Of a stretch of DNA of 64,000 nt, positions 22,376 to 33,233 are shown one piece after another. The translations under genes were made by a program, and so were the position numbers. The notes under the pieces were generated by a model that saw only the letters and a program-made list of their open reading frames with translations, had not been told where the DNA came from and searched no databases. This stretch comes from Paguma larvata. Taxonomy: Eukaryota > Chordata > Mammalia > Carnivora > Viverridae. The DNA is taken from the NCBI GenBank assembly GCA_030068075.1, contig CM057839.1:56200960-56264959 (forward strand), written 5' to 3'. How positions within the stretch are numbered: position 1 is the first letter of the stretch; each line of letters opens with the position of its first letter.

Positions 22376-23230
22376 AGACAAAAAGAGAAGACTGAGGAAT
22401 AGGTATCAAATGAAAGAACAGGACAAAATTACAGAAAAAAACCTAAGCAAGGGAATATAAGGAATATGCTTCATAGAGAATTTAAAATAATAATCATAAA
22501 GGTACTCACTGGATTTGAGAAAAGAGTGGAGGACCTCAGTGAGACCTTAACACAGAGATAAAAAAAAGAACCAATCAAAGATGAATAATACAGAGTCACT
22601 AAGTTCCCTGTCTATTTTCATTTTGCATAGTTTGGGGGGGGGGGGTTGTTGTTGTTTGTTTGTTTGTTTGTTTCTTAAGGAACTCAGTTAATCTATCAAG
22701 CATAATACCATTCACATGATAGGGATCCCAGAAGTAAAAGAGAGGGGTAAGCGGGTAGAAAATTTATTCAAAGAAATAATAACTGAAAACTTCCCTAATC
22801 TGGGGAAGCAAATATATATAGATCCAAGAGACACAGAGATTCCCCCAACAACATCAACCCAAGGAAGTCCACACCAAGACACATAACAATTAAAATGGCA
22901 AAAAGTGGTAATAAAAAGAAAATTTTAAAAAGCAGCAAGAGAAAAGGAAACAGTCATTTACAGGAAAAGCCTCATAAGGCTCTCAGTGGATTTTTCAGCA
23001 GAAACTGCAGGCCACAGGAGAGTGGCGTGATATATTTAAAGTGCTGAAAGCAAAAAATCTGCAGCCAAGAATACTCTATCCAGCAAGGATATCATTCAGA
23101 AGAGAAGGAAAGACACAGTTCCCCAGACAAACAAAGTTAAAGGAATTCATGAAAACTAAACCAGCCCCATAAGAAATGTTAAAGAGGACTTTTTAAAGTA
23201 GAAATTAAAAACCATAAGCAAGAGTAAGAA
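22376..23230 (+). pseudogene. LINE-1 ORF1 remnant (RNA-binding protein)
   Basis: Functional ORF1 encodes a trimeric RNA-binding chaperone. Recognisable consensus here includes 'gaaaagagtggaggacctca' (22519-22538, coiled-coil region), then after a break 'gatagggatcccagaagtaa' and 'actgaaaacttccctaatct' and the downstream words 'aagaatactctatccagcaa'. The middle of the coding region is replaced by a T/G simple repeat at about 22590-22680. Frames are broken throughout. Confidence 0.65.
22632..22676. repeat. G run plus (TTTG)n microsatellite
   Basis: A run of 12-13 G's is followed by GTT and TTTG units. It sits exactly where ORF1 consensus text stops and resumes, so it grew at or created the internal gap of this LINE-1. 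Confidence 0.9.
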
Positions 23231-23625
23231 AATTTAAAAGCACAGAAGCAGAAAAAATAAATATATCTATAAAGAGCAGTCAAGAGGTATACAAAATGAA
23301 AGGACCCCATATATCTAAACTGAGATGGGGAGAAGAGTAAGGAATGGGTTCAAACTTTAGCAACCATCAACTTAAAATAGACTGCTATATGCAGAAGATA
23401 CTATAGACAAACCTAACGGTAACCACAAATCAAAAGCCAGTAACAGATATGCAAAAAACGAAAAGATATTCATGTGTATCCCTGAAGAAAGCCACCAAAT
23501 TATGAGACAAGAGATCAAGAGAAGAAAGGATCAGAGAAGAACTACAAAAACAACCACAACACAAGTAACAAACTGTGAATAAATGCATACCTATCGATAA
23601 TTACTTTGAATGTCAATAGATGTAA

Positions 23626-23722
23626 GTGATTAATTACTGGATTCTACTTCTGAAACCAATACTACACTGTATGTTAACTAAATTGAGCTTAAATAAATAA
23701 ATTTTAATTTTAAAAAAAGACA
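23626..23722 (+). mobile_element. Short LINE-1 3'-end insertion inside LINE-1 ORF2
   Basis: ORF2 text stops after 'gaatgtcaatagatg' and resumes with 'gacatagggcaatagaatg'. Between them lies about 95 bases reading 'ggattctacttctgaaacca', 'ctgtatgttaactaaattga' and an A/T-rich tail, which is the last part of a carnivore LINE-1. It is a very short 5'-truncated insertion about 20 codons into the host ORF2. I could not define a clean target duplication. Confidence 0.65.
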
Positions 23723-25765
23723 TAGGGCAATAGAATGAAAAACAAACTAACTAACTAACTGAAACATATCTATATGCTGCCTACAAGAGATCATTTCAGA
23801 TCTAAAGATGTATGCAGATTAAAAGTGAGGGGATGGAGAAATATTTATCATGCAAAAAGATTTGAAAACAAAGCCTGGGTAGCAATACTGTATCAGACAA
23901 AATATACTTTAAAATAAAGACTGTAACAAGAGACAAAGAAGGACACTATACAATAAAAAAAGGAACAATCCAACAAAAAAGACATAACAATTGTATATAT
24001 TTATCCATCTAACATGGAAACATCCAAAACATAAAATGGTTAATAACAAAGAAAGTAATCAATAGTAATAAAATAATAGTAGGAGGCTTTAACACTCCTT
24101 TTACATCAATGGAAAGATAATCCAAGCAGAAAATCAACAATGAAACAGTGGCTTTGAATGATACTCTGAACCAGATAGACCTAAAAGATACATTCAGAAC
24201 ATTCCATCCTAAAACAGCAGAATGCACATTCTTTTCAAGTGCAGAAGGAACATTCTCCAGAAGAAGTCACATATTAGGCCATAAAACAAGTCTCAACAAA
24301 TACAAAAAGACTGAAGTCATACCACTATGAAACTAGAAATAAACCACAAGAATACATCTGGAAGGAGCAGAAATACATGGAGGTTAAATAACATGCTACT
24401 AAACAATGAATGGATCAAACAGAAAAGAAGAAATAAAAAAACAGGTGAAAAATGAAAACACAATGGTACAAAAATCATTGGGATGCAGCAAAAGCTATTC
24501 TAATAGCGAAGTTTACACCAATGTGGGCCTACGTCAAGAAGCAAAAAAAATATCAAATAAACAATCTAACCTAAAAGTGCTAGAAAAAGAGGAACAAACA
24601 AATCCCAAAATCAGCAGAAGGAAGGAAATAATAAAAATTAGAGCAAAAGTAAATGATAGAGAAACTTAAAAAAAAAAAACCAATAGATCAATGAAACCAG
24701 GGGCTGGTTCTTGGAAAAATCAACGAAATTGTTAAGCCTCTGGCAGACATATAAAAAGAGAAAGACAGAGAGAACTCAAACAAAATCAAATAAAAGAGGA
24801 AAAATAACAACTGACACCACCGAAATACAGAGGATTATAAGAGAATATTATGGAAAATTATATGCCAAATTAAACACCTAGGAGAAATTAATAAATCCCA
24901 GCAAACATATAACTGACCAAAACTGAAGCAGGAAGAAATAGAAAATTTGAACAAATTAACAGCAACAAAATTGAATAATCAAAACACTCCTAAAAAACAA
25001 AAGTCCAGAATTAGATGGCTTCATCGATGAATTCTACTACACACTTAAATAAGAGTTAGTAACTATTCCTCTCAACTTTTCCAAAAATCGTAGAAAATCT
25101 TCTAAATTTATTCTATAAGGCCAGCATCTCTCTGTTTCAAAACTAGATAAAGACACCACAAAAAAGAGTACAGGGCAATATCTCTGATAAACATAGACTT
25201 AAAATTTTTCAACACAATATTAGCAAACTGAGTGCAACAATGCATTTTAAAATGCACCATGATCAAGTGGGACTTATTCCTGAGAGGCAAACATGGTTCA
25301 ATATTTGCAAATCAAGCAATGTGATACCTCAATAAGAGAAAAAATAAAAACCATATAATCATTTCAATAGATGAAGGAAAAGCATTTGACAAAATACAAC
25401 ATCCATTCATGATAAAACCTTCAACAAAGTAGGTTTAGAGGGAACACACCTCATCATAATAAAGGACTTGTATGAAAAATCCACAACTAACATCATTCTC
25501 AATGGGAAAAAACAGAATTTTTCCCCTAAGGTCAGGTCCAAGAGAAGGATGTCCACTGTCACTGCTTTTATTCAACATTGTACTGGAAATCCTAGCCACA
25601 GCAATCAGATAATATAAAGAAACAAAAGTCATCTAAATTGGTAAGCAAGAAGTAAAACTTGCACTACTTGCAGATGACATGATATTATATGGAAATCCCT
25701 AAACACTCCACAAAAAAACTACTAGAACTGATAAATGAAGTCAATAAAATCATAGGACACAAGTC

Positions 25766-25833
25766 AAAGTACAGTAATTCATTGCTACTAAAGAAGCACA
25801 AAGTACAATAATTCATTGCTACTAAAGAAGCAG
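25766..25833 (+). repeat. 34-bp tandem duplication inside LINE-1
   Basis: The block AAAGTACAGTAATTCATTGC and the 14 bases after it repeat immediately with one or two changes (second copy from 25800). Consensus LINE-1 has only one copy, so the duplication arose after insertion. Confidence 0.85.
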
Positions 25834-27220
25834 CAGCAGGAGAAATTAGAAAAATCTCATTTACAATTACACCAAAAATAATACCTAGGAATAAACTTAA
25901 CCAAAAAGGTGTAAGACTTGTATTCTGAAAACTATAAAACAATGATGAAATAAATTGAAGATTACACAAATGGAAAGATATTCATGCTTATAGATTGGAA
26001 GAACAAATATTGTTAAAATGTCTATACTATCCAAAACAATATACACATTTAATGTAATCCTTATCAAAATACCATCAGCATTTTTCATAGAGCTAGTACA
26101 AACAATCCTAAAGTTTGTATGAAAGTACAAAAGACCTTAAATAGCCAACGCAATTTTGAAAAAGAAAAGCAAAACTGGAGGTACCATAATTCCAGATTTC
26201 AAGTTACACTGCAAAGCTGTAGTAATCAAAACAGCATGGTACTAGAATAAAAATATGTATAAATTATTGTAACATAATAGAGAGCCCAGAATAAACCCAT
26301 AATTACAGGATCAGTTAATCTTTGACAAGGGACTCAAGAATATGCAATGGGAAAAAGTCTCTTCAACAAATGATTTTGGGGAAACTGGACAGCTACATGC
26401 AAAAGAATGAAATTGGACCTCCAGCTTACAACCTACACAAAAATAAACTCAAAATGGATTTAAATGTGAGACCTGAAACCATAAAAATCCTAGAAGAGAG
26501 AATAGGCAGTAATTTCTCTCACATCGGCCACAGCAACATTTTTCTAGATAGGTCTCGTGACAAGGGGAATAAAGCAAAAATGAACTCTGATGACTACATC
26601 AAAATTAAATGGTTCTGCACAGCCAAAGAAAAAATCGACAAAAATAAAAGAGAACTTACTGAAGAGGAGAAGACATTTGCAAATGATCTATCTGATAATG
26701 ATTTAGTGTTCAAAATACATAAGAACATGTACAACTCAACACCAAAAATAAAAAAAATAATAATCCAATTAAAAAGTGGGAGTAAGATATGACAGACGTT
26801 TCTCCAAAGAAGATACATGGCCAAGAGACACATGAAAAGATGCTCAACATCACTCATAGAGAAATACAAATCAAAACCACCATGTTTTGATATCTCTCTA
26901 TACCTGTCATATTGGCCAAAATCAAAAACTCAAGAAACAACAAGTGATGACGAGGGTATGGAGAAAAAGAAATCTTCATGCATTGTTGGTGAGAATGTCA
27001 ACTGGTGTAGCCATGGTAGAAGATAGTATGAAAGTTCCTCAAAAATTTAACAATAGAACTACCCTATGATTTGATAATCATGTCATTCAATAATCATTTG
27101 GGTAAATACAGGTATTTACCCAAAAAAATACAAAAACACTAATTCAAAAGGATATATGTATCCCTTTGTTTATTGCAGCATTATTTACAAGAGCCAAATT
27201 ATGGAAACAGCCCAAGTGGT

Positions 27221-27316
27221 CCATTGATAGATGAATGGAAATCAAAGAGGCAGTCTGTATGTATGTGTCCATTGATAGATGAATGGAAATCAAAGAGGCA
27301 GTCTGTATGTATGTGT
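27221..27316 (+). repeat. Perfect 48-bp tandem duplication inside LINE-1
   Basis: The 48 bases starting CCATTGATAGATGAATGG at 27221 are repeated without change from 27269. The unit spans the ORF2 C-terminal text and the start of a GTAT/GT-rich run. The identity suggests it is recent relative to the age of the host element. Confidence 0.92.
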
Positions 27317-27745
27317 GTGTGTATACACACACACACATAAACAATGAAATATTATTCAACCATAAAAAGAATGTCATCTTGCAATGACATGGATGGAGCT
27401 AGAGAATATAAATACTAAGCAAAATAAGCCAGTGAGAGAAAGACAAATACCATATGATTTCACTCCTATGTGGAATTTAAGAAACAATTAAACAGGAAAA
27501 AAAAGAGAGAGAGAGAGAGAGAAACCAAAAAACGGACTCCTCACTATACAGAACAAATTGATAGTTTCCAGAGGGGTGGTGGGTAGGAAGATGAGTGAAA
27601 TAGGTGAGGGGGATTAACAGTACACTTATCTTGATAAGCACAGAGTAATACATAGAATTGTTGAACCACTATATTGGACACCTGAAACTAACATAACACC
27701 ATGTGTTAACTATACTGGAATTATCATTTTTAAAAAATTAAATTA

Positions 27746-28041
27746 CAATTAATTACAGAAATGAAAAAAATTTGAAATAAAACTGAAGCATGGTAATGAC
27801 TGCCCAACTCTATAAATTCATTTAAAAATTCAGTTCATTTACTTAAAATGGGTAAATATTATAAATGATACTTTAGTTAAGCTTTTAAATATTAAGTGTG
27901 AAATAAAATTTAAAAATAAAGATACGGAATAGTATTGTAAAACTAACCATAAATAACAATTACAGCATATGCTGTACACAGATGTCCACTGAAGTGCTTG
28001 GAACATCTTCATAAATAACTTTAGGAACACCATGCTCGTGA
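27746..28041. other. Unassigned AT-rich stretch
   Basis: About 300 AT-rich bases between the LINE-1 tail and the LTR. Nothing recognisable. Confidence 0.6.
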
Positions 28042-28740
28042 TGAAGTTTTGGGGGGATAGTAGGGTGGTCGGGAGTCAATGACCAAGAAAGAATTCTTGA
28101 AAATGTCTTTGGTGCAAAAAAGGTGATTTTATTAAAGCATGGGGACAGGACCCGAGGGCAAGAAGAGCTGCACTGGGGTTGTGATGGGGAACTCATTAAT
28201 ATCCTCAAGGCATATACCATCCAAGGAATTTTGGAAGCAAGGTTTCCAGGACCTTGAGGGGCTAGCTGTTGCTAGGGAAACACCATATATTACCACTTAA
28301 TAAAACCGCAGTCCTGAGACCCTTAAGATGCCTATCAGGGGGCCGTAAAGGTTGGAGCATGATTGCCAGCGTATATCCTGGAGCAACTAAGATACAGGAG
28401 GTAGACTTACAGGATCCTTGAGGTTGGGACAATGTTAAACCAAAGTTATCTTTTCTTCCTAGCAAAATGTCATCATCAAGGCAGCAGAGCTCCAAGAGGG
28501 AGGTCACTCTGACTGTTTCAAGGCCTTGTCAATGGGCTAAGGAAATTTAATTTTTCATTTGCCTTAGTTTCCCACATCACCATGGCAAGCACTTAAACCC
28601 CTTTCCTTTGTTCTTGGGTAGCCAGGAGTGTCTGATGAATATCACACAGATCCCACCTGGGGCAGAGGGGGTGGGGTGCTAGCTTGTGGTTTGCCCCTCA
28701 GCCTGCCTAATATTCCCTTGTCACCCCTGAGCTTGATGCT
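28042..28740 (-). mobile_element. Solo LTR of an endogenous retrovirus (class I type)
   Basis: On the minus strand the segment reads as a retroviral LTR: a long U3, a polyadenylation signal (AATAAA on minus; TTTATT at 28128-28133 on plus) and a 3' end close to 'tctttcttggtcattgactc' and 'cgaccacccta', the usual end words of many gammaretrovirus-like LTRs, ending in CA (TG at 28042 on plus). No internal gag, pol or env region or second LTR is present, so it is probably solo, formed by recombination between two LTRs. The right edge is uncertain by about 30 bases. Confidence 0.7.
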
Positions 28741-28779
28741 TAGGTGACCCAAATTCTTAGGAAGTTTTTTTTTTCAGTC

Positions 28780-29100
28780 TATAATACAAAGTTTCTGGTT
28801 TTGCTACATGACTCTTGTTCAGAGTGCTTTCTTCCATCCATGTTTGGATTGTAAGTTTTGTATACACTACCACACTGGTGTGTTCTTTCTCTAACTCCAT
28901 TTTTTTGTTTAATCTTTCATTTTGAAAGTAACACATGCTAATTACATAATAGATAAGAGTAAAACAAACATTGGCCCACCATCCAGTAAAAATAACTTGT
29001 ATATAATAACCAGTATTAATAACTTCCTTCATTTCTTTCCAGTCTTTTTGCTCTGCATGGGTTCCTATAGTATGTAGAACCTCATGCACAATAACTTTAA
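28780..29100 (-). repeat. Possible old LINE-1 3' region
   Basis: The words 'ttgaaagtaacacatgctaa' (28922-28941), 'cccaccatccagtaaaaata' and 'ctttccagtctttttgctct' occur in this order in antisense copies of old LINE 3' regions. The 110-codon minus-strand frame at 28757-29089 translates this and has no known domain. Confidence 0.35.
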
Positions 29101-30334
29101 AAATGTCTATTTTTTCAGTATATTAATGTATGCAATTATAGATCTTCGAACTATAGAAAAATAAAGATTAGAATTTCTCCACTCAAATTTCATTAACTGA
29201 AGGGTGATTTCTTGGTTCTTCTGGGTTGTAGGTACACAAGTTTTACTGAGGGTGGAAATTAAAACTCTGCTTCAACATGACTTTGCAAAATACAATGATG
29301 TGTTTGCACACAGTTAGCTTTGAGTTGTTCTGTGGCCGTTCTTGATACAGTGGAAAGAAGTATCATGGCGGCCTTGAAGGAATTTTCCACTTCTTTCTGT
29401 TATTCTCTTTGTTCAGAGAGCAAACTCGGATGGCAGTATTAAAAGTGTTCTCCTTTATACCACCACTGTAACCAAGGAGAAATTTATCAGAATGGGGGTG
29501 GGGGTAGGGCGATTGTGGCTTGGAAACAAAATATAGAAGTCAGAAGTGTTTTGTTTTTTTTTTTAAGGCAAATCTAAGATAGTTCTGGGGAGGAAGAAGG
29601 TAAACGTCAGCCAGAGCAATTTCTCCTTCCGCTTATTCTAATTAGAGGGCTATCGGGTACTCTCCGAAATTCTGATTTGTCAGGGTGGCCCCCTCTTGCC
29701 TGGTTTAGAAGTAAATATTGAAGGAAGAGATTACGCGAGTAAATATAGACTTGGCACTTTTACTCATGTATCTGTGTTACAGAGCTCTTTAACGACAGGA
29801 AGAGATGTAATTTAAAGAGAGAAATTGGCAATTAGTTAGCTCCTTGAAATCATTATCATGTGTGGGAAAAGAACTCCAAAGTCAGTCCCCTCCCAGTGAC
29901 ACATGGCTTATAACCTCACACGCCCCGTTACCATTTCTGATATGACCGACCTCTTCTCTGGCATCAGCTCGTTCTTTTTCCCTTACATAGTCATTAAAAA
30001 GTAAAGGCTGAAAGCCCTTCACCTCCTCCAGGGCAGAGCAGGAGAAAGAAACTCAGACCACATCAGAACCTACTCTCCAGGGCTGATTGTGTCCCCAGGG
30101 AAAGACATCACTTCTAATCAGTTCTGAATGCAGTCGCTATTTCCCTTTCACAGGGAAAACAAAATCATCCCTCTGTGGAGTTCTAATAGATCTACTTAAG
30201 ATTTCAGGGGGGTATAAAAGAAACTGCCTCAAAAGGAGAGACAGACAGACAAGTGAAGCCTTTGCAAGTAGATGGCTTATTTGAAAGGAACATTGCTCCT
30301 GTGAAAGGTGACATTGTGATGTTGCACTCATGGC
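29101..30334. other. Unassigned, repeat-poor block; candidate conserved non-coding DNA at 29590-30000
   Basis: No repeat is recognised for about 1.2 kb, unusual in this window. Within 29590-30000 there are homeodomain-type cores (TCTAATTAGAGG near 29637, GCAATTAGTTAGCTCC near 29830) and several retained CpGs. No open frame with exon features. Calling it a regulatory element is an inference that needs cross-species alignment. Confidence 0.35.
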
Positions 30335-30545
30335 AATGAAAAGAGCACTGGCCTGCCAATCAAACCCTGGGCTGGAGTGGAGCTCTGCATTTCCTAGCTG
30401 TGTGACCTTGGGTAATTTGCTTGAGCTTTCTGGTCCTCAAATTTCTCAGTTATCTATGAGATATGTTGATATCACTCCTTGGTATAGTTTTTGATTCAAA
30501 TGAAAATGCATTTGAAATGTCTTTGCATTATTATTATTGTTATTA
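30335..30545 (+). repeat. MIR SINE
   Basis: Forward MIR text in order: 'gaaaagagcactggcctgcc', 'gctgtgtgaccttgggtaat' with 'ttgcttgagctttctggtcc' and 'tcaaatttctcagttatcta', then a decayed tail with TTATTATTAT. This is one of the clearest MIRs here. Confidence 0.75.
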
Positions 30546-31389
30546 CTTTCAGGATATGATATTGAACACAGAAATGGGTTACTACCTTGTGGAATCTAAA
30601 ATTCAGTAAGGGAAATATACACAACAAGTAGGCAAATGGACATATTTCTGAGGAGGGGGAAAGGGAGATGAACTTCTATTTGGTGATCAGGGAGAAAGAT
30701 AGCAAATAATCTGAAACTTGAAGAATGAGAAAGTTCCAGTCATGATTAAGAGTGGGGAGGTGGGGCGGGTGCTGAAGTTCTGTGGCAGATGAAGTAGCTC
30801 AGTGAGTTGAAGATAGTGAAGTAAGACTAGTGACTGTAACATAATAAATGAGTGGAAGAATAGCATGAAATGGGAATGGAAAGAGATTCTGGAAGCTTCT
30901 ATCTTTTACTTACATTCTGAGACAGAAAGATTTGGATGTAATAGTTTGCCCAGAGCTGGAGAACAACATGACTGCTCACACTCAACAATAACAAACCTGA
31001 ATTCCAAAGTCTGACCTGACCACCTTCAATATAATTGCAAGTCCTCATATACATTAAGCCCGTAACATTCCAACACTCTCCCACTGGCAAGATATAGGAA
31101 AACGAGAAATTAATAATTTTTTATGATGACCATTGGAGACCATGGTTTGCTTCCCAGGTCACTTCTCCAGTGTGGAAAGGTGTTCACGGAGATTACTTTG
31201 AAAGAGAGCTTAAACTCTTTAAAGAGGAATATTGGGATAGAGCCCAAATCTATTCTCTGGTGCTGACCTCTGTCTCACATACCAAAATGCTGCTAACCAT
31301 ATCCTGGGTAACTTTATTAATTTATCCCACTGGCAAAGTGAACCCATCATCTTTCTCCAAACCAGCTCCTCCCCAGTAAAGTCATTACC
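30546..31389. other. Unassigned stretch
   Basis: No gene or confident repeat. The frames at 30899-31090, 31170-31379 and 31219-31464 overlap on opposite strands and show no domain. Confidence 0.5.
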
Positions 31390-32300
31390 ATCTGATACCA
31401 AACTACCCAGCCAAGAAATCTGGGACTCACCTTTACTTCTGCCTCTTCCACATTCATCAATCATTGGTCCCTAGCTTCTACTGCATTAATACCTCTTGAG
31501 TCTTCTCTCCTCCCAACCATCCTGTTAGGTTAGGCCTTCATCATTTTTTGCTAGTTCTCCCAACTTCCCTCTGACCCACCTAAATTTGCCATCCACAGAA
31601 ATATCACAAGGTCTTTATCAAAGGCAAGCATAGTTATGTCAGATTTCTGCTTAAAATTATTCAGTGTTATTCCCTACCCCCTAACTTTCAAAACAATGGT
31701 TATATGCCAATGCTCAGGACACAAGACCCCTCATGATCTCTTTCCTACCACCTTTCTGGCTGTGCTTTCTTCACCCCTTAGACACTTTTCACTCCAGCCC
31801 AGATAAACTATTTGAACTTCCCCACACATGTACCTTGTAAGCTTATTTTTCCTCCATTTATTTTTCCAGGTCTTCACTAAATTTTTTCTTTATCCATCTA
31901 AGTTATATTTAATATATTGCTAAAATAAACAAAAAAAATGAAGCGAAATTACTTTTAGTATTTTGGGGTACTGAAATCATGGAAGACACCTTCCGCTCCA
32001 AAAATTTTTCTCACTCTACTCCTTTAGGTTAAAAAAAACAATTCCAAGTTTCTTTAGGTGTTCAGAACTCAGTTCGAGCTTTTTATCTCTCTCTGTTTGG
32101 TTTAGCTGTGCTTCCCCTGTGCCTCAAAATTGTCCTGTTCCTATTTGCACATAACACTCACCACACTGGGCTATGCTTACCAGTTTACTTGTTTGTCTCA
32201 CTAAATGGACTGTAAAAGCATCTTTCATATATGTTTTCCCAGTACCTAAAACCATGCAGTGTAAACACATATGGGTAATATTTAACCAGTGGAATATTAA
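31390..32300 (+). repeat. L2 LINE, apparently split
   Basis: The left part (31390-31885) shows L2 words 'aatctgggactcacctttac', 'tagttatgtcagatttctgc', 'tcatgatctctttcctacca' and 'tttctggctgtgctttcttc'. The 3' end (32105-32300) resumes with 'tttgcacataacactcacca', 'agtttacttgtttgtctcac' and 'ggactgtaaaagcatctttc'. Between them (31890-32090) lies a segment that also occurs at 33417-33605. Confidence 0.65.
31890..32090 (+). repeat. Diverged direct repeat, copy A
   Basis: This segment aligns with 33417-33605. Shared words include 'aaataaacaaaaa', 'tgaaatcatgg', 'caccttcc' then 'ctccaaaaatttt', and 'ctcagtt' near the right end. Identity is roughly three quarters by eye. It lies between two halves of an L2. 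It may be an unnamed repeat family or half of a local duplication. Confidence 0.65.
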
Positions 32301-32734
32301 CTAGAAGCCACAATGTAATTGATCAGAAAACTATTGAAATATATGGGAAAAAAATGATTTTGGTTTTATCTGAGAATGTTCCATATACAATATATTAAGG
32401 AAGAGTTTCGTTCGTCAAGTGAAACTACAGGTAAAGACACATTTAAAACATAAAACTTCTTTTCTACTCTTGTAGTCATTTTCCAAGGAGTAAAATATGC
32501 CATGACTGCCACAGAGAACTATCCTCTTCTGACACTGATAAATACAGGGAAATCACCACAGTGACACAACTCAGATCATTTGCAGAATGCAAGTCCACAA
32601 TCTCTTAACTGAAATTCTGAAGACAATTCAAAAAGTTCTGTAAACAAATGTTTTTTGCAAACTCATTTGCCAGCAAAACCTGGCCTGACCTGAACCCACT
32701 TGATGACAAAACCTTAATGCAAGGACTATTTTAA

Positions 32735-32934
32735 GTTTATTTTTTTATAATGTTCATTTATTTCTGAGAGAGAAAGAGAGAGGCAGAGAGAGAGAGAGAG
32801 ACACAGAATCTGAAGCAGACTCCAGGCTCCAAGCTGTCAGCACAGAGCCCAACGTGGGGCTCAAACTCATAAACCACAGATCATGACCTGAGCTGAAATC
32901 CGATACTTAAAGAACTGAGCCGCCCAGGGGCCCC
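32735..32934 (-). mobile_element. CanSINE with 17-bp target-site duplication
   Basis: Right end 'actgagccgcccaggggccc' is the reversed SINE start. The body includes 'ctgtcagcacagagcccaac' and GA runs, ending in a TTTATTT-type tail at the left. Flanks TGCAAGGACTATTTTAA at 32718-32734 and 32935-32951 are identical, 17 bases. Confidence 0.93.
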
Positions 32935-33058
32935 TGCAAGGACTATTTTAAAGTCATCATTTATCACACCCCTGGGAGTAAAATTCAATACAAAATCAGT
33001 TAAAAAGTTTTTCCCCAATAATCCTTTTCCAGTTTCACTCTAAAATCTGGCTAGTAGT

Positions 33059-33217
33059 GGGGTGCCTGGGTGGCTTAGTCAGTTAAGCATCTGTGCTGAC
33101 AACTCAGAGCTGGAGCCGGCTTTGGATTCTATGTCTTCCTCTCTCTCTGCCCCTCCCCTGCTCACACTCTGTCTCTCTCTGTCTCTCAAAAATAAATAAG
33201 CATTTAAAAAATGAAAT
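33059..33217 (+). mobile_element. CanSINE with internal deletion
   Basis: Starts GGGGTGCCTGGGTGGCTT, reaches 'cagttaagcatctg' and then jumps straight to 'tgctgacaactcagagctgg', so about 60-70 bases that normally hold the B box are missing. The rest (CT-rich part, AAAATAAATAAGCATT tail) is normal. Target-site duplication: AAAATCTGGCTAGTAG at 33042-33057 against AAAATCTAGTTAGTAG at 33218-33233. Confidence 0.92.
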
Positions 33218-33233
33218 AAAATCTAGTTAGTAG

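Larger units (their letters stand above)
23560..27410 (+). pseudogene. LINE-1 ORF2 remnant (endonuclease / reverse transcriptase)
   Basis: Intact ORF2 is about 1,275 residues with an apurinic-like endonuclease, a reverse transcriptase and a cysteine-rich C-terminus. Here the order is preserved: endonuclease start near 23600 ('gaatgtcaatagatg'), reverse transcriptase active site at 25664-25681 (LLADDM; the usual residue before ADD is F or Y, so this copy has a substitution), and a C-terminal open piece at 26322-26792 (156 codons). Numerous stops and frameshifts, a small insertion at 23626 and two tandem duplications make it non-functional. Confidence 0.85.
21100..27745 (+). mobile_element. Near-full-length but decayed LINE-1
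   Basis: The element runs from a carnivore-type 5' UTR start ('aaaatggtggaatagaaaga' near 21132) through ORF1 and ORF2 remnants to a 3' end with 'acacctgaaactaacataac' (27679-27698) and an A-rich tail. About 6.6 kb, close to the usual 6-7 kb. ORF1 is missing its middle and ORF2 is full of stops and frameshifts, so the copy is dead. It contains one small LINE-1 insertion, a G-run/TTTG microsatellite and two internal tandem duplications. Confidence 0.88.

Noticed and set aside
26322..26792. 156-codon open frame
   Set aside because: It is the C-terminal part of a dead LINE-1 ORF2 and continues in consensus order on both sides; not an independent gene.
27221..27316. Repeated 48-mer as a possible CRISPR-like array
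   Set aside because: Only two adjacent units without spacers, inside a LINE-1 in a mammalian genome.
28042..28740. Intact provirus
   Set aside because: Only one LTR is visible, with no primer-binding site or viral coding region beside it.
28757..29089. 110-codon minus-strand frame
   Set aside because: It translates old LINE-type 3' sequence, with no domain.
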